Shown: positions 1 to 10,110 of the stretch, one piece after another
Numbering within the stretch: the stretch's first letter is position 1
Layout of the letters: every line of letters begins with the position of its first letter
From: Rotaria socialis
Taxonomy: Eukaryota; Rotifera; Eurotatoria; Philodinida; Philodinidae
NCBI GenBank assembly: GCA_905331475.1
Contig: CAJNYU010003659.1
Location: forward strand, 1 to 64,000
Direction: 5' to 3'
DNA length: 64,000 nt
Position numbers and translations under genes: made by a program
The notes under the pieces: model-generated
Seen by the model: only the letters and a program-made list of their open reading frames with translations
Database searches by the model: none
What the model was told of the DNA's origin: nothing

Positions 1-979
1 TTGATGTAAATAAAACAAAAGATAAATCAAGAAAGAAGTATGTTAGAGAAAATAAATGCTAGAAATTTCATATAACCCGCCATTCCTTCTTTGAATAGAG
101 AATATTGTTGAAACATTATTTCCACTCTGCTAGATATTTATTATATTAAAAATAAAAATATTGTCTTGTATAACTAGTGTCTACTGGTCTAGACGAAAAA
201 GGTAACATGATATTTTCTAAATTGATATTAGTTTGTTTAGTCTTGTTTTTATTGATTCATCCATAATCGATGGTAGTTTCTCTTTATCTTGTCAATTTTC
301 AATATTAACATAGCCTTAATCAAGAACAACAATAATATGATATAATTTTCTTTTCTAACAAAAATTAGAATAATACTGTTAGTCTTTTTTTTTGATACTA
401 GTTGTCTACAGGAAAGAAACATATCTAATAAAATAAACTTAAATTATTTTTATTAGTCAAAACATTTTGTTTTCATTTTTATATCAGTAATTCACTCTCT
501 TAATATCGTTACAGTTGAATCTTCGTATACTTTTAAACGATTTGTCAATAAAGTGGCATTTTCTAATAATATTTAAAACTGTATATTAACAAGTTTCTAG
601 TCACGTTTTTATTTATTTGGTAAACACGAACGTTTTCGATCACGTTACACTTATTCATATACAATTATATAATATTGTAAAAGATGTTATAAAAATTACA
701 AATGAAATCAATTTCTTGGCAGATATAAAATCAATAACTATCGATCACAAACACGATTAAATGATGATTGTGATTATTTTCTATTTCAATCACTCCACGG
801 ACATAGTGTTGAAAAGAAACCTGCATTAATAAATTTTTTAGTACAATTTCGTTGCTAAATACGTAATATCTATAGATTTAATTCTATTTTTGTAGATTAA
901 ATTATCTAATAAAGAATATCAGATAACAATAATATGTAATCGAAAAATAAAATGAAGAGAATATTATTCATCGTTGATA
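1..979. other. AT-rich non-coding stretch
   Basis: No reading frame, splice-supported exon, RNA gene or repeat is recognisable here. It lies downstream of the minus-strand membrane protein gene and may hold its 3' UTR. Confidence 0.6.
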
Positions 980-1345
980 TCAATCACCTTCATCGTCATT
1001 ATCATCATTTTCATATGATTCGTCATCGTCGTTTGTTGCATCATTATCTCCTATTTGATGAATCAATGATGAACTGCTCCAAAAATTTGTAAATGTATCG
1101 AGGAAACCTATTCCAGAATTTGTTGAACCAGAGTTTTTTCCATTTTTTTTTCCATTGGTTTGTCGAACTTTTTGCAAGTCGCATGGTGTAAAAATTAATA
1201 CTATGAGAGCAACTGATAGAAGTATCGTGAGCAATGCTAAGATAAAAACACAAATATTAGCTCCGCGACGAGTCCAGCAGTTGTCTCTTTTATAAGCGGA
1301 ACCATATTTTGATGAGCCACTTGCTATTATACTTGTATCACTCAT
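980..1345 (-). CDS. Small single-pass membrane protein with acidic tail (uncharacterised)
   Basis: A 121-residue protein read from ATG to TGA without introns. Residues about 1-28 are polar with a short basic cluster (TRRG). Residues about 30-53 form one hydrophobic segment rich in L, I and V, which fits a signal anchor. The middle is Lys/Asn/Ser/Gly-rich, and the last 25 residues are mostly Asp, Glu and Asn. The basic side before the anchor suggests the N-terminus is cytosolic, an inference only. An AG acceptor (TTTCCAG) ends 1 nt before the ATG, so the mRNA is probably spliced or trans-spliced right there. It is the last gene of a minus-strand cluster. No family is recognised. The clean frame and composition support a real gene, but no conserved motif proves it. 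Confidence 0.6.
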   Translation of the reverse strand: MSDTSIIASGSSKYGSAYKRDNCWTRRGANICVFILALLTILLSVALIVLIFTPCDLQKVRQTNGKKNGKNSGSTNSGIGFLDTFTNFWSSSSLIHQIGDNDATNDDDESYENDDNDDEGD

Positions 1346-1931
1346 GCTGGAAATTTGAATTAATAAATAAGTTTAATAGAACGAAAGAATCAATTGTTAA
1401 ATTTCAAACACAACAGAACGAATAGTAAATTTGATCATGCCGCCAATTTTTCTGTGTAAAATAATTGGATAAATATTTGTTAAGTCAACTTAGCATCGAA
1501 CAAAAGTTTGACAACAGTCATATTTAATTTTCATATAAATAAAATTTTTATTTATTTTCTATATATTTGCAAGTATTTTCATCTGAGATATCATGTTCAT
1601 AAATCAATAAACAAGTATAATCTTCTCAAATTGGTATCGTTTGTTGAACAATTTTATACGTATCATGAGATCATACGGAATGAAATAGTAAAATACAGGA
1701 TGTATTGTATGCGATACTATTTTTCTACTGTTTGTGTAACTGCAATCTGTAATGGACAAGTTACTTTTGTTCTAGACAATCGTGAGAATAACGAATGTCT
1801 CTAAATAATAACAAATTTATGTTACTCTTTATAGAAGCTATCATTTTTATTTACAATAAGCACATCACAAACTAATGAGCGAGTTACATATTTTTATATA
1901 TTTTATATTATCTAGAGAACTTATGTTCTAT
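1346..1931. other. Intergenic gap, nothing recognised
   Basis: AT-rich. A 98-codon plus-strand frame at 1508-1804 starts at TTG, is rich in F, Y and I, and shows no family resemblance, so it is not called. Confidence 0.5.
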
Positions 1932-2409
1932 CTAATCATGTTTGCTAGCCGAGCCACGCAATTGCCGATTTGAGGCCGCTTTTCGTTTCTTGAATACGAC
2001 TCCTTCGCTTGTTTTTGATGATAAACTTGATGATATTCCAGGTATTTCCCGTTCTTTAAATGTCAATTTGACGTGAGACTCATCTTTTATTTCTGATATT
2101 ACCGGTGCAGGTTGATTTTCAGGTAGATGCCAATTATCTGCTGGTAAATCAAGTTGATCACTCAATGTTTTCCTGGCAATGAAAAGAAATTTGAAAGAGA
2201 AGAAATAGCAATCAATGAAAAACTAACCGTTTTGATGAATCTACTTTGACAACAGGCTTCCAATCACCATATGGATGTTTATACTTGTTTTTACCTTTAA
2301 AAAAAGCATCTACTTCAGGTGGTAATGCTGGTTCTTCTAAAGCTGCCGTTTCTTGTTTATCTTCTTTCTTTTCTTGTTTTTCTTCTTCTTCTTCTGGTTT
2401 ACTGGACAT
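1932..2409 (-). CDS. WBP4: WBP4/FBP21 C-terminus-like spliceosomal protein (N-terminal domains absent)
   Basis: Two exons, complement(1932..2172, 2228..2409), joined across a 55-nt GT-AG intron, give 140 residues. The N-terminus is a Glu/Lys-rich run. After it come PYGDW (human WBP4 has PYGEW), an LDLP motif, the pattern LTFKER (human VVFKEK) and GVVFKKRK followed by NRQLRG (human VFKKRR then RNLRQR). These landmarks appear in the same order as in the human C-terminal third. The matrin-type zinc finger and two WW domains of WBP4 are missing, and there is no room for them upstream because another gene ends 51 nt before this ATG. In animals the disordered WBP4 C-terminus is known to bind and restrain the Brr2 helicase, so a stand-alone C-terminal protein could keep that role (inference). 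The ATG at 2409 follows an AG acceptor by 23 nt. Confidence 0.72.
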
Positions 2410-2460
2410 ATTCAAGTAAAAACTTATTTAATCTAAAATAAACCAATAGTAAATCGGCAC

Positions 2461-3129
2461 CTAAGCAGGTAAATTAAAAATTTTTCTTATTGTTTTATTC
2501 ATTAGCAAAGCAAACTGTTCATGAGCTGTCGCATCAAAATGTATTCCATCCACTGGACTAATTTGAACAGAAGGTGCTGCATCAACAAAATAAACATTTT
2601 TATCATATTTATTAACGAGAGTTTTTAATTCGTCAGCTAAATCTTGCATTCGTTCTTTTGCACCTTCAAACATATCTGATGGATTCTCGCCACTTGTCTC
2701 AACTGGTATTGGTGTACTAACAATCAGTATTGCTGGCGATTCTTGCATATTAGGACCATATGTCGTTGAACGAACAATGTCAATAAGTTCTTTATTGCCT
2801 TCAGCAATTTGTTGACTTGTTCGATTATTAAATTGCTTTTTTAAATCATTTAATCCAAGCATAATAATTACTAAATCCAGTGGTGCGTGAGTATAAAGAA
2901 TGACTGAAAGAAATTCAGTGCCACGAAAACCATTTGGTTTATCATCGTAATCTAGATTCGTTGTTCGACAACTAAGGCCTTCTTCAATAACATGAAAATA
3001 TGCTGGATCAAGCAATTGTTGTAAACGACCTGTCCAACGTGTATTTCTATCATAACGTTCACGAATACCAAATGAACCTGGTACGAATCCCCATGTATTC
3101 GAATCTCCGTAACATAAAATTGATCTCAT
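2461..3129 (-). CDS. SGNH-hydrolase arylesterase/acyltransferase, bacterial type
   Basis: An intronless 222-residue SGNH hydrolase. Block I is GDSNT with the nucleophile Ser10, block II has Gly51 in EEGLS, block III is GLND with Asn94, and block V is DGIH with Asp194 and His197, so the full catalytic set is present. WTGRL, VIEEGLS, RTTN and DLVIIMLG match the small cytosolic esterases typified by Mycobacterium smegmatis MsAcT rather than secreted animal GDSL lipases. There is no signal peptide. Such enzymes hydrolyse short-chain esters and can transfer acyl groups, but the substrate here is unknown. The lack of introns among intron-rich neighbours and the bacterial-type sequence suggest horizontal transfer. 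An AG acceptor 11 nt before the ATG suggests the host splices its leader, so it is probably expressed. Confidence 0.85.
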   Translation of the reverse strand: MRSILCYGDSNTWGFVPGSFGIRERYDRNTRWTGRLQQLLDPAYFHVIEEGLSCRTTNLDYDDKPNGFRGTEFLSVILYTHAPLDLVIIMLGLNDLKKQFNNRTSQQIAEGNKELIDIVRSTTYGPNMQESPAILIVSTPIPVETSGENPSDMFEGAKERMQDLADELKTLVNKYDKNVYFVDAAPSVQISPVDGIHFDATAHEQFALLMNKTIRKIFNLPA

Positions 3130-3268
3130 TTCTGTTCGTTCTACAACAGAATGTATGTCTATGAATACGAAGTTTTATTTTTTCAAAAGGTTTTATTATT
3201 TCAAATTAAAAAATAAACAATACGAAAATCTACTGTCCTAAATAATTTGTCCGTCTCGTTCATTTCGA

Positions 3269-6200
3269 CTAAGTTTGTTTTGCATGTTGTTGTTTTCTAA
3301 TATAACTTTGTAGATAAAAATTAGCAAACAGCATAAGAATAGTTATTCCATAAATTAAAAATGATATATCAAATATTTTTGGAAAATTGCATGGTTGTCG
3401 TAAATTAACTATGGAATGAATGATAACCGCAACAAATTGAAGCTATTCAAGAGAAACTAAATATAATTAAAGATTCTTTCAGTATTATGTTACACACCAT
3501 TTGAGCTTGAGTTATGTAGCGTTTCCACCAAAGATATTTTTTTATTTTAGGCCCACAAGCACTTAATCCATAATAACCATACATAATAACATGAATGAAA
3601 GAATTGATGATAATAACGAAGAGCGCTAACAATGAAATCAAAAATAAAATAATATTAATAATATACACTTGTACTCGAAAAAAATCACCCCAAATTACTT
3701 TTTGACATTTTCTGATAGTTAATTGACAACTTGCATGATATAGACTTCATATTAGCTAAGCATTTTTTACTTTTTGTTTCACGCAGTTTTTGCTGCTGTG
3801 AATTTTTTCTTTCTTTCAATATTTTATAGTTGAATTCGATAGAATATTTTGAGAATAACGAATAATTTGTTCATTTAGTGACAAAACAGTAATGCGTATG
3901 CCTAGTACCAAGTCTGTATCATGCCGGAACTATCAATTAAGCCAGAGGCAGCATATAGAAAACTTAATGCACACTGCTATCATTGATTTAATCTGGCATA
4001 TTATTTTTGTGAAGTTCTCTTTATGTTAGGATCCTGCGGGAACGACTATTTTGGATTCTCGTTTCCCGTTCCCGTGAAAAAAAATTTGTTTCCGTTCCCA
4101 GAAAATTTTAAAAATTCTCACTCCCGAAAGCTTTTCACAGCTTCTATTATTATATCATTTTTCGCATTCAATTTTTTTTTAGTGGCTGCTATAGGAATGC
4201 CAATTGACAGCTTATTTAATTCAAATTCAAATTTTTCTCATATATATTAAATTTAAATTAAATTTTTGCATTGAAACTTATTATCGCTATGAGGAAAATA
4301 CGTGACTTTAACAGTAGTAAATACTGAACAAAACGAGAACCTAATGTTTTAGGTTAATATTTGTTTATAACTGGCAAAATTTCTCTGCAGATTATGCAGG
4401 ATCAGTCATCTTTCTTCTTCAAAATACCGGGATACTCATAAAAATATATTTATTAGCACAATTAGGAAAATAATGACTAGCTTGAACTTTAGAAAACAAG
4501 AAACATTAAAATTTGACCCAAAATAATAACAATGAAATAAAAAACCGTGTATATCTGCTAATTTTAAACATTTAACCAATCTGAAGTTCAAACAGTTAAA
4601 TTTAAATTTATTCAAATTTCAAATTTTAATTTTGACAATTTATTTGTCGATTAAATAAATTTCCTTACATTTAAATTCGACACCCCTAGGCTGATAGCAG
4701 CTCATCGCGAGATCTCGGTTTTCACATATAACATATTACACATCACATCAAACGTATGGATGAGAGAAATTTCGCATTGACCATTTCTCTAACAATTGAT
4801 ACTATTCACGTTTACTATTAAAAGCTTTCATACTCACCGATGATCTAGCAATTAACAACAAGAGCAAGTAGCTGCACATCCTAAACACGGATGAAAAAAA
4901 AACCTCGAAATGAGACGATGATGATATTGCAGTATTACAATACAGTCTTGATGATCGTACTTTCGATGATGATAAAGAAAATGATGGATGTAATGATGAA
5001 TGATGTGATGAACAACAAATTAATTCATGCAATTTTTTAATAGATATTTGCTATTTTTTTTTGTTAATTATATGAAATAAGAAACTGTTACATCAATACA
5101 TTTTAGTAAAAAAGATAGGACGAACAGATTTTCGGGAACGGCAAATTTTCTATATAGTCCCCGTTCCCATTCTCTTTTCCCGAAATCTCCACGGGAATTC
5201 CCATTCCCGATTCCCATGGGAAGCAGGACGGGAAAATCGATCTCGCAGAAACCTAGATTAGAATAGCTTCATTTAAGTGATATTTGTTTTTGCAGCTAAT
5301 TTATTTCAAACGCATGATAAAACATGCATTTTTTAGATAAAAGATGAGCTATTAAATGTTCTATTTGAATCAGAAGACTTATATTTTATAGTTACTTCCG
5401 AAATTCTAATAGATTGTCAACGCTAAAGATATGCATCATCGTATTATTTTGTGCAAAGAAACAAAGATAACAGTTAACTATTACTGAACTTGTTTTTTTC
5501 TGTTCCTAATTCTAATTCACTGATTCTGACTATTATATTCGAAATTAATTAAAGATATAATAACCAGAAGAAACTCTAATATTACTATGCAGCTATATCT
5601 CAAATCGAAGTAAAAATTAATATCGTTGTCGATTGATTTAGATGCATCACTCTGAAATATAATGCTCTGATTTTTCCTTATGGCAAATAACAAAACGAAT
5701 GACTGATGTTGTGTTAATATTCAATGGAAATTTCAAAAATGGTTATCAAGATTTAATCGTGTGATCTTAGTAGAACATCCGATGACATGTCTATTGAAAA
5801 AAAGATGAATGTTTCATTGTGCTACTATCGGAAATGACTTATAAAATGAAGAATCTTGCAAAAATTCAGTTGTATATATTATTCAATACTGTTAATATTA
5901 GTTTTTCCTGTTAATAAAACATTTGAAACGAATATTATTGCTTGAGTATATCAATCACAAGTAGCACCCTTTTATCCTGTGAATTTTAATATCGAACTCA
6001 AAGATTTACATGTCGTCAAACTTCAATATATTAATTTTACACTATGCTTAGATTTTTTCTCAAATGTTTATATTCAATCATATTTTCTGATACGTTCTTT
6101 TGAAAACAAAAAGACAAAAGCTTACATTGGCCACCTCCGACATATTTAGAACCACTCCATCCACAAAATGTCATTGTTATATGATGATAAACATGTAAAA

Positions 6201-7258
6201 ATGTGATTTGCTTATCTTTTTTTCGCAATACAAACAGAATCTAATTGCAAAAAGTATTTTATTTTTGCTGATGAAAAGATTTTACTCACTGTATCGGTAA
6301 GATCAACTAATTTCATAATATAGAACCACCAACATGCTTTACATGCCTAAATAAAATTAAACAAAATATAATTGCAAATAATTGTTGGAAATGTTCTGTG
6401 AAAAAATTCTAATTAAATTATTGATTCTTACCATTTTAACTACACGACAAGATTCATGCACTACAAGTCTGACAACAGAGAGACGATAAGATAACTTCAA
6501 GTGCTAACTTTTACTTTATAAAATTATGGTGAGTACGTAGATTTTAACTAGTATACAAGTGAAGCCATTATTCATAATCTACTTTTAGAAAATGTGGCAA
6601 TTTTATTTTTTCCATAAATTCAGTGGTTTGTAATTTTTATTCTTCAATATCTGATACAATAGTTTTTCTTGTACTGAATTCATAGTTATAAGCAATCCTA
6701 GAGAAAAGATAATGAAAATTTGATTTACAAAAAAACACTTGATACTAATTATGTCTATTGACAATTAATGTAAGATTAATCAGAAAAAGAAAATTTTTAT
6801 TATTAACTTACTTTCATAGCAGTTTCACTCTTAGAAAAGTCAATTGGTTGACAAGTGAAACTATATCTTTCTTTGATCCAAACATATGTGGCCTATACAT
6901 AAAAAATATCATTTTTTACCGAAATTCATATTCTATTGGTCGTACTTCATATGTTATATAAGTACATAGAATAACTTGCACAATGTTGTAAACAAGCATA
7001 AAATCACGCAACTCGAAAGCTTTTTTATTTTTCATCCATTTTTTTCCAAAAATAATGAAAAATATATAAGCAACAATAATAAGAAATGTTGGAATAACAC
7101 TTTGCATTAAAGGCCAATTTTTGACACGTACGTCTAAAAAGTGGAAAAATTTACATTAATTAGAACGAAGTTCTAGAAACGAAAACCAAAAACTTACCTC
7201 CATTTTGTGGAAGTGTGACAAACAAATCCATTTTCAAAATTTCTTTTAAACGTGACAT
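3269..7258 (-). CDS. ELOVL: ELOVL4-like very-long-chain fatty acid elongase
   Basis: Seven exons, complement(3269..3442, 3498..3625, 6126..6240, 6290..6346, 6812..6892, 6946..7133, 7198..7258), give 267 residues in continuous phase. The product is an ER multi-pass condensing enzyme (3-ketoacyl-CoA synthase) that starts each elongation cycle with malonyl-CoA. Signatures in order are NWPLMQS near the N-terminus, [26 protein letters not shown], the catalytic histidine box HVYHH (about 145-149), [19 protein letters not shown] and [11 protein letters not shown]. The NSFIHVIMY block is nearly identical to human ELOVL4. The C-terminus ends in a basic RKQQH stretch. Intron 5 (3626-6125) is 2,500 nt and contains nested transposons; the others are about 50-65 nt except 6347-6811. 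The acceptor at 3626-3627 was chosen because it restores GGQ-S without an insertion. A 12-nt leader follows an AG acceptor upstream of the ATG. Confidence 0.93.
4027..5255. mobile_element. Degenerate TIR element with GTTCCC-word termini, inside ELOVL intron 5
   Basis: The left end reads TAGGATCCTGCGGGAACGA and the right end, inverted, reads TAGGTTTCTGCGAGATCGA. Both ends then carry clusters of GTTCCC and its complement GGGAAC. No convincing target duplication remains (flanks CTTTATGT and GATTAGAA), so the copy looks old. It contains another element (4192-4688), which accounts for about 500 of its 1,229 bp. No transposase frame is seen. Confidence 0.65.
4192..4688. mobile_element. Nested hAT-like non-autonomous element (497 bp)
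   Basis: The ends are TAGGAATGCC and, inverted, TAGGGGTGTC. The flanking octamers GGCTGCTA (4184-4191) and GGCTGATA (4689-4696) match at 7 of 8 positions, as expected for the 8-bp target duplication of hAT elements. The interior is AT-rich with repeated AAATTTAAATT-type words and no coding capacity. It inserted into the GTTCCC-word element. Confidence 0.65.
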
Positions 7259-8008
7259 CCTGATTTTAATCTACAACAAAATGAAGAAGATTTTTCACTG
7301 ATGTCAGACTTTATAAATGCCTGAATTTAATCTATGTACTCACACGATACAATTTGAATATGCCAAGTAACTGTTACATAATGCATGCTTATATAGATCA
7401 CGACATTGCACGTAAAAAAGGTAATAGTAACGACACTTCTATTGAAAGAAAAGAAATGTGTACACAGAATAAAGCTATAGATACTCCATTCTATAGATGT
7501 CACATGTGTCAGATATATATTTATTTTAACAAATATTAGTCAGCTTTCATGGTTCCCTACAAAATAAATTTTAAAAGACAAAAATCAGATATGAACTTGC
7601 ACAGGAATTTGCTTATCGAAGTGTTAAATAACCTGTACAAAAGATGTATATTAATTTTATTATGTTATAAACATTCATCATGTTGAAATCGAGGAAGTTT
7701 TATGGGAAAATCAGGATAAATCTCATATCAATACACATAAGTACTCAAATCGATTATATATATATATGAAGGATATAAAATTAAGGATATATAACAGTGG
7801 AGCTTTTCATATGCAACTTGAGAGTGAAGATGTTACTTCTTAGCTCTTTTCAGCCTACATCCTTGGTAGTGTTCATAATTCAGAAGTTTTGCTAGACGTT
7901 TTAGATAAAGGCAAAACAATTTTTATTAATGAAAAGAGAATTATTAACAAAAAGAAACAGAAGCTAAGCAGTCGATGAATTAATACGCGACATTTCATAT
8001 GAAATATT
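7259..8008. other. Intergenic gap between ELOVL and IFT25
   Basis: A donor-like GTGAGT near 7340 and the acceptor at 7271-7272 suggest a short 5' UTR intron of the elongase. A short TA-repeat lies near 7760. Nothing else is recognised. Confidence 0.5.
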
Positions 8009-10110
8009 TTAATATTTCTTTCCCGTACGAGAATTTTCAGCATCAAATTTCAACGAATGTACACTGGAAAAGCTGTCGTAAGCAGCTAAGATAACACATT
8101 TTAAATAACGAACGTCGATTGAACGATCTAAGGTGAAGTCAGTTACTTGTAGATTATTCTCATTATTGGATAAAGCTGAAAAGAAAAATAAAGTTAATAT
8201 CTTTACTGCAATTAAACACCATAGAACTCGTACTTTTCTCAAGAATAGTCTCAAAATTCTTTGGTTCTTGATTGCTAGTTGTGAACATAACAAATCGTTT
8301 GACTACAAATATGATAAATGATTAAACAGTAAATTAGAATAGAAAGAAAAACTTCATGTATCACTTACCATTAGTTGTTACGAAGCGTATTTGACGAAAC
8401 TCAATAGGCTCTTTGAATGTGATGATGAATTCTTGAGGATACAAACCTGTTGTCATCCAAAACACTTTATCATTTCTAATGAAATAAAATAAAGAAACCA
8501 TGTCGTCAAAAACGTTTAAGTCCACTGAAGAGGTTGTTAACACAGATAATTACAAGAGTACTCTCTTAAAGTATGTCAAAACGTTGCCAGGATTGATGAA
8601 GAGAGAGAGTTTATGACTCGAAAGACTAACTATGGATTTTTTTTCCGGATATTGGGTCTACTCTCAAAGGTCTATATACATAAGTATCGGGTGGCCAAGG
8701 TTAAATGCCCATCTTAGTGTTTTTTCAATAGCTTCATCATTTTTATTTTCTAGGCCATAGTTTTTTCCAATAGATTCACCATTCAATTCTCTACAAGCTT
8801 GATGCTACAAACGTTTCTGTTGAAAGTTGAGAAAAAAAATTAGAGAAAGAATATTCAACAGGTATAACAGCATCAACTTTTAAAGCTGAAAAATAGTTTT
8901 TGCAGATTTTTTCGTCGGTCAGTGACGATAAAAATTAAACAATGTAGGTATTTTGTAGCCTTTGAAAAGTTCTATCTTCCGATCATAATTGAGAAGTTTC
9001 CACACCCAACCTTGCAATGGGCATTCTAAGTATCTTCTCTGTCAGATTTACGAGAATTTAGCTCTTTCAATCTGCAATTTCGATACTCCTAGGAAAAGAA
9101 GCGCAACAAAGTCAAAATATCATTTTTTTTTCATTCGTTTTTTTTCCATTTTGATCGAAATGGCCTACTGTACCAAAGTCAAACGCGAAATTTGAGTTAT
9201 AATTTCTTTTTTAAATTCAGCTAGTGCCATATATCTGATTTAAGCTATTTTGAAGAGAATTTTCAAGAAATCAGATTTTTCGATCTTCCCTTTGATTTCA
9301 ACGAGTTCTGAGCTACACGACAAGAAAGAGTACACTTCAAAGTACTCCGTAACATCTTTGCTTCTGTGTCGTTTGGTGTGCCATTGTAAAAAATTTGCAA
9401 AAGTTTGCTTTAAAAATCACTTTAACAGCTGATGCTGTTATACCTGCTGAACATTCTTTTTTTAATTTTTTCCTCAACTTCCAACAGAAATATTCGTCGC
9501 ATCAATCTTGTAGAGAATTGAGTGGCAAATCTTTTGGAAAAAAAACTAAGGTCTAGAGAATGAAAATGATGAAGTTATTGAAACAACGTTGAGAGGAACA
9601 TTTAACCGTGGCCACCCGGTACTTTGGAAATCATTGAAAATAAAGACAACAAAACGGTAGAAATTAACTATGAAAAATTGTTTAAGTTTGGTAGACTGAG
9701 TCTTATCGCTTCCAATCTTGCTATAAATATTTATAAATATGCATTTTTCGATTAGATATCTATAGAAATTAGATAATGTAAGTTCCAGGTAAGGCATATC
9801 CTAGTCAAAACCAAAATATAGTAAATCTTCAAAACAAAATCAATTCTTATACTCTGAGATCAAATTTGTATATTGTCGACTTCGACTAGTGAATATTTTC
9901 TACGCATATTATAACAGATTATTGACTTCGAATAATCTTTCTTATCACTTTTTTTATGTCTAAAGATCGTTTGTTGATTCTAATTATCTATATTTAATAT
10001 GATTGAATTTTCATAATTAATACTTACGGATCAAGAATATTACTTGGTGGATAATCTTGATCAGCACTTGAAGCCATCGAAACGAATGCATTTGACTCTG
10101 TGAGCGTCAT
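8009..10110 (-). CDS. HSPB11: Intraflagellar transport protein 25 (HSPB11)
   Basis: Four exons, complement(8009..8175, 8234..8302, 8369..8475, 10028..10110), encode 141 residues (human 144). IFT25 is a small jelly-roll subunit of the IFT-B complex that pairs with IFT27 in cilia. Visible conservation includes the start MTLTESNAF with PPSNILDP, then FWMTTGLYPQEFII (human FWTTTGMFPQEFII), and near the C-terminus YLKCVILAAYDSFSSVHS (human YLRFIIVSAFDHFASVHS). All junctions keep phase. Intron 1 (8476-10027, about 1.55 kb) is swollen by a 933-bp TIR element, while the other two introns are 58 and 66 nt. An AG acceptor directly abuts the ATG. It is the first gene of the minus-strand cluster. Confidence 0.93.
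8687..9619. mobile_element. TA-flanked long-TIR element (933 bp) in IFT25 intron 1
   Basis: The ends are TCGGGTGGCCAAGGTTAAAT and, inverted, CCGGGTGGCCACGGTTAAAT, each bordered by TA (8685-8686 and 9620-9621). The inverted similarity continues inward for about 190 bp, for example AACAGGTATAACAGCATC near 8860 against GATGCTGTTATACCTGCTG near 9432. TA flanks fit a Tc1/mariner-type non-autonomous element. Short frames inside show no transposase motif. Confidence 0.78.

Noticed and set aside
1508-1804. 98-codon plus-strand frame
   Set aside because: It starts with TTG, is dominated by aromatic and Ile residues, and has no splice or family support.
3626-3668. Longer reading of ELOVL exon 6 starting at a GTG codon near 3668
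   Set aside because: It would insert about 12 hydrophobic residues before the conserved NSFIHV block; the acceptor at 3626-3627 restores GGQ-S and the family spacing.
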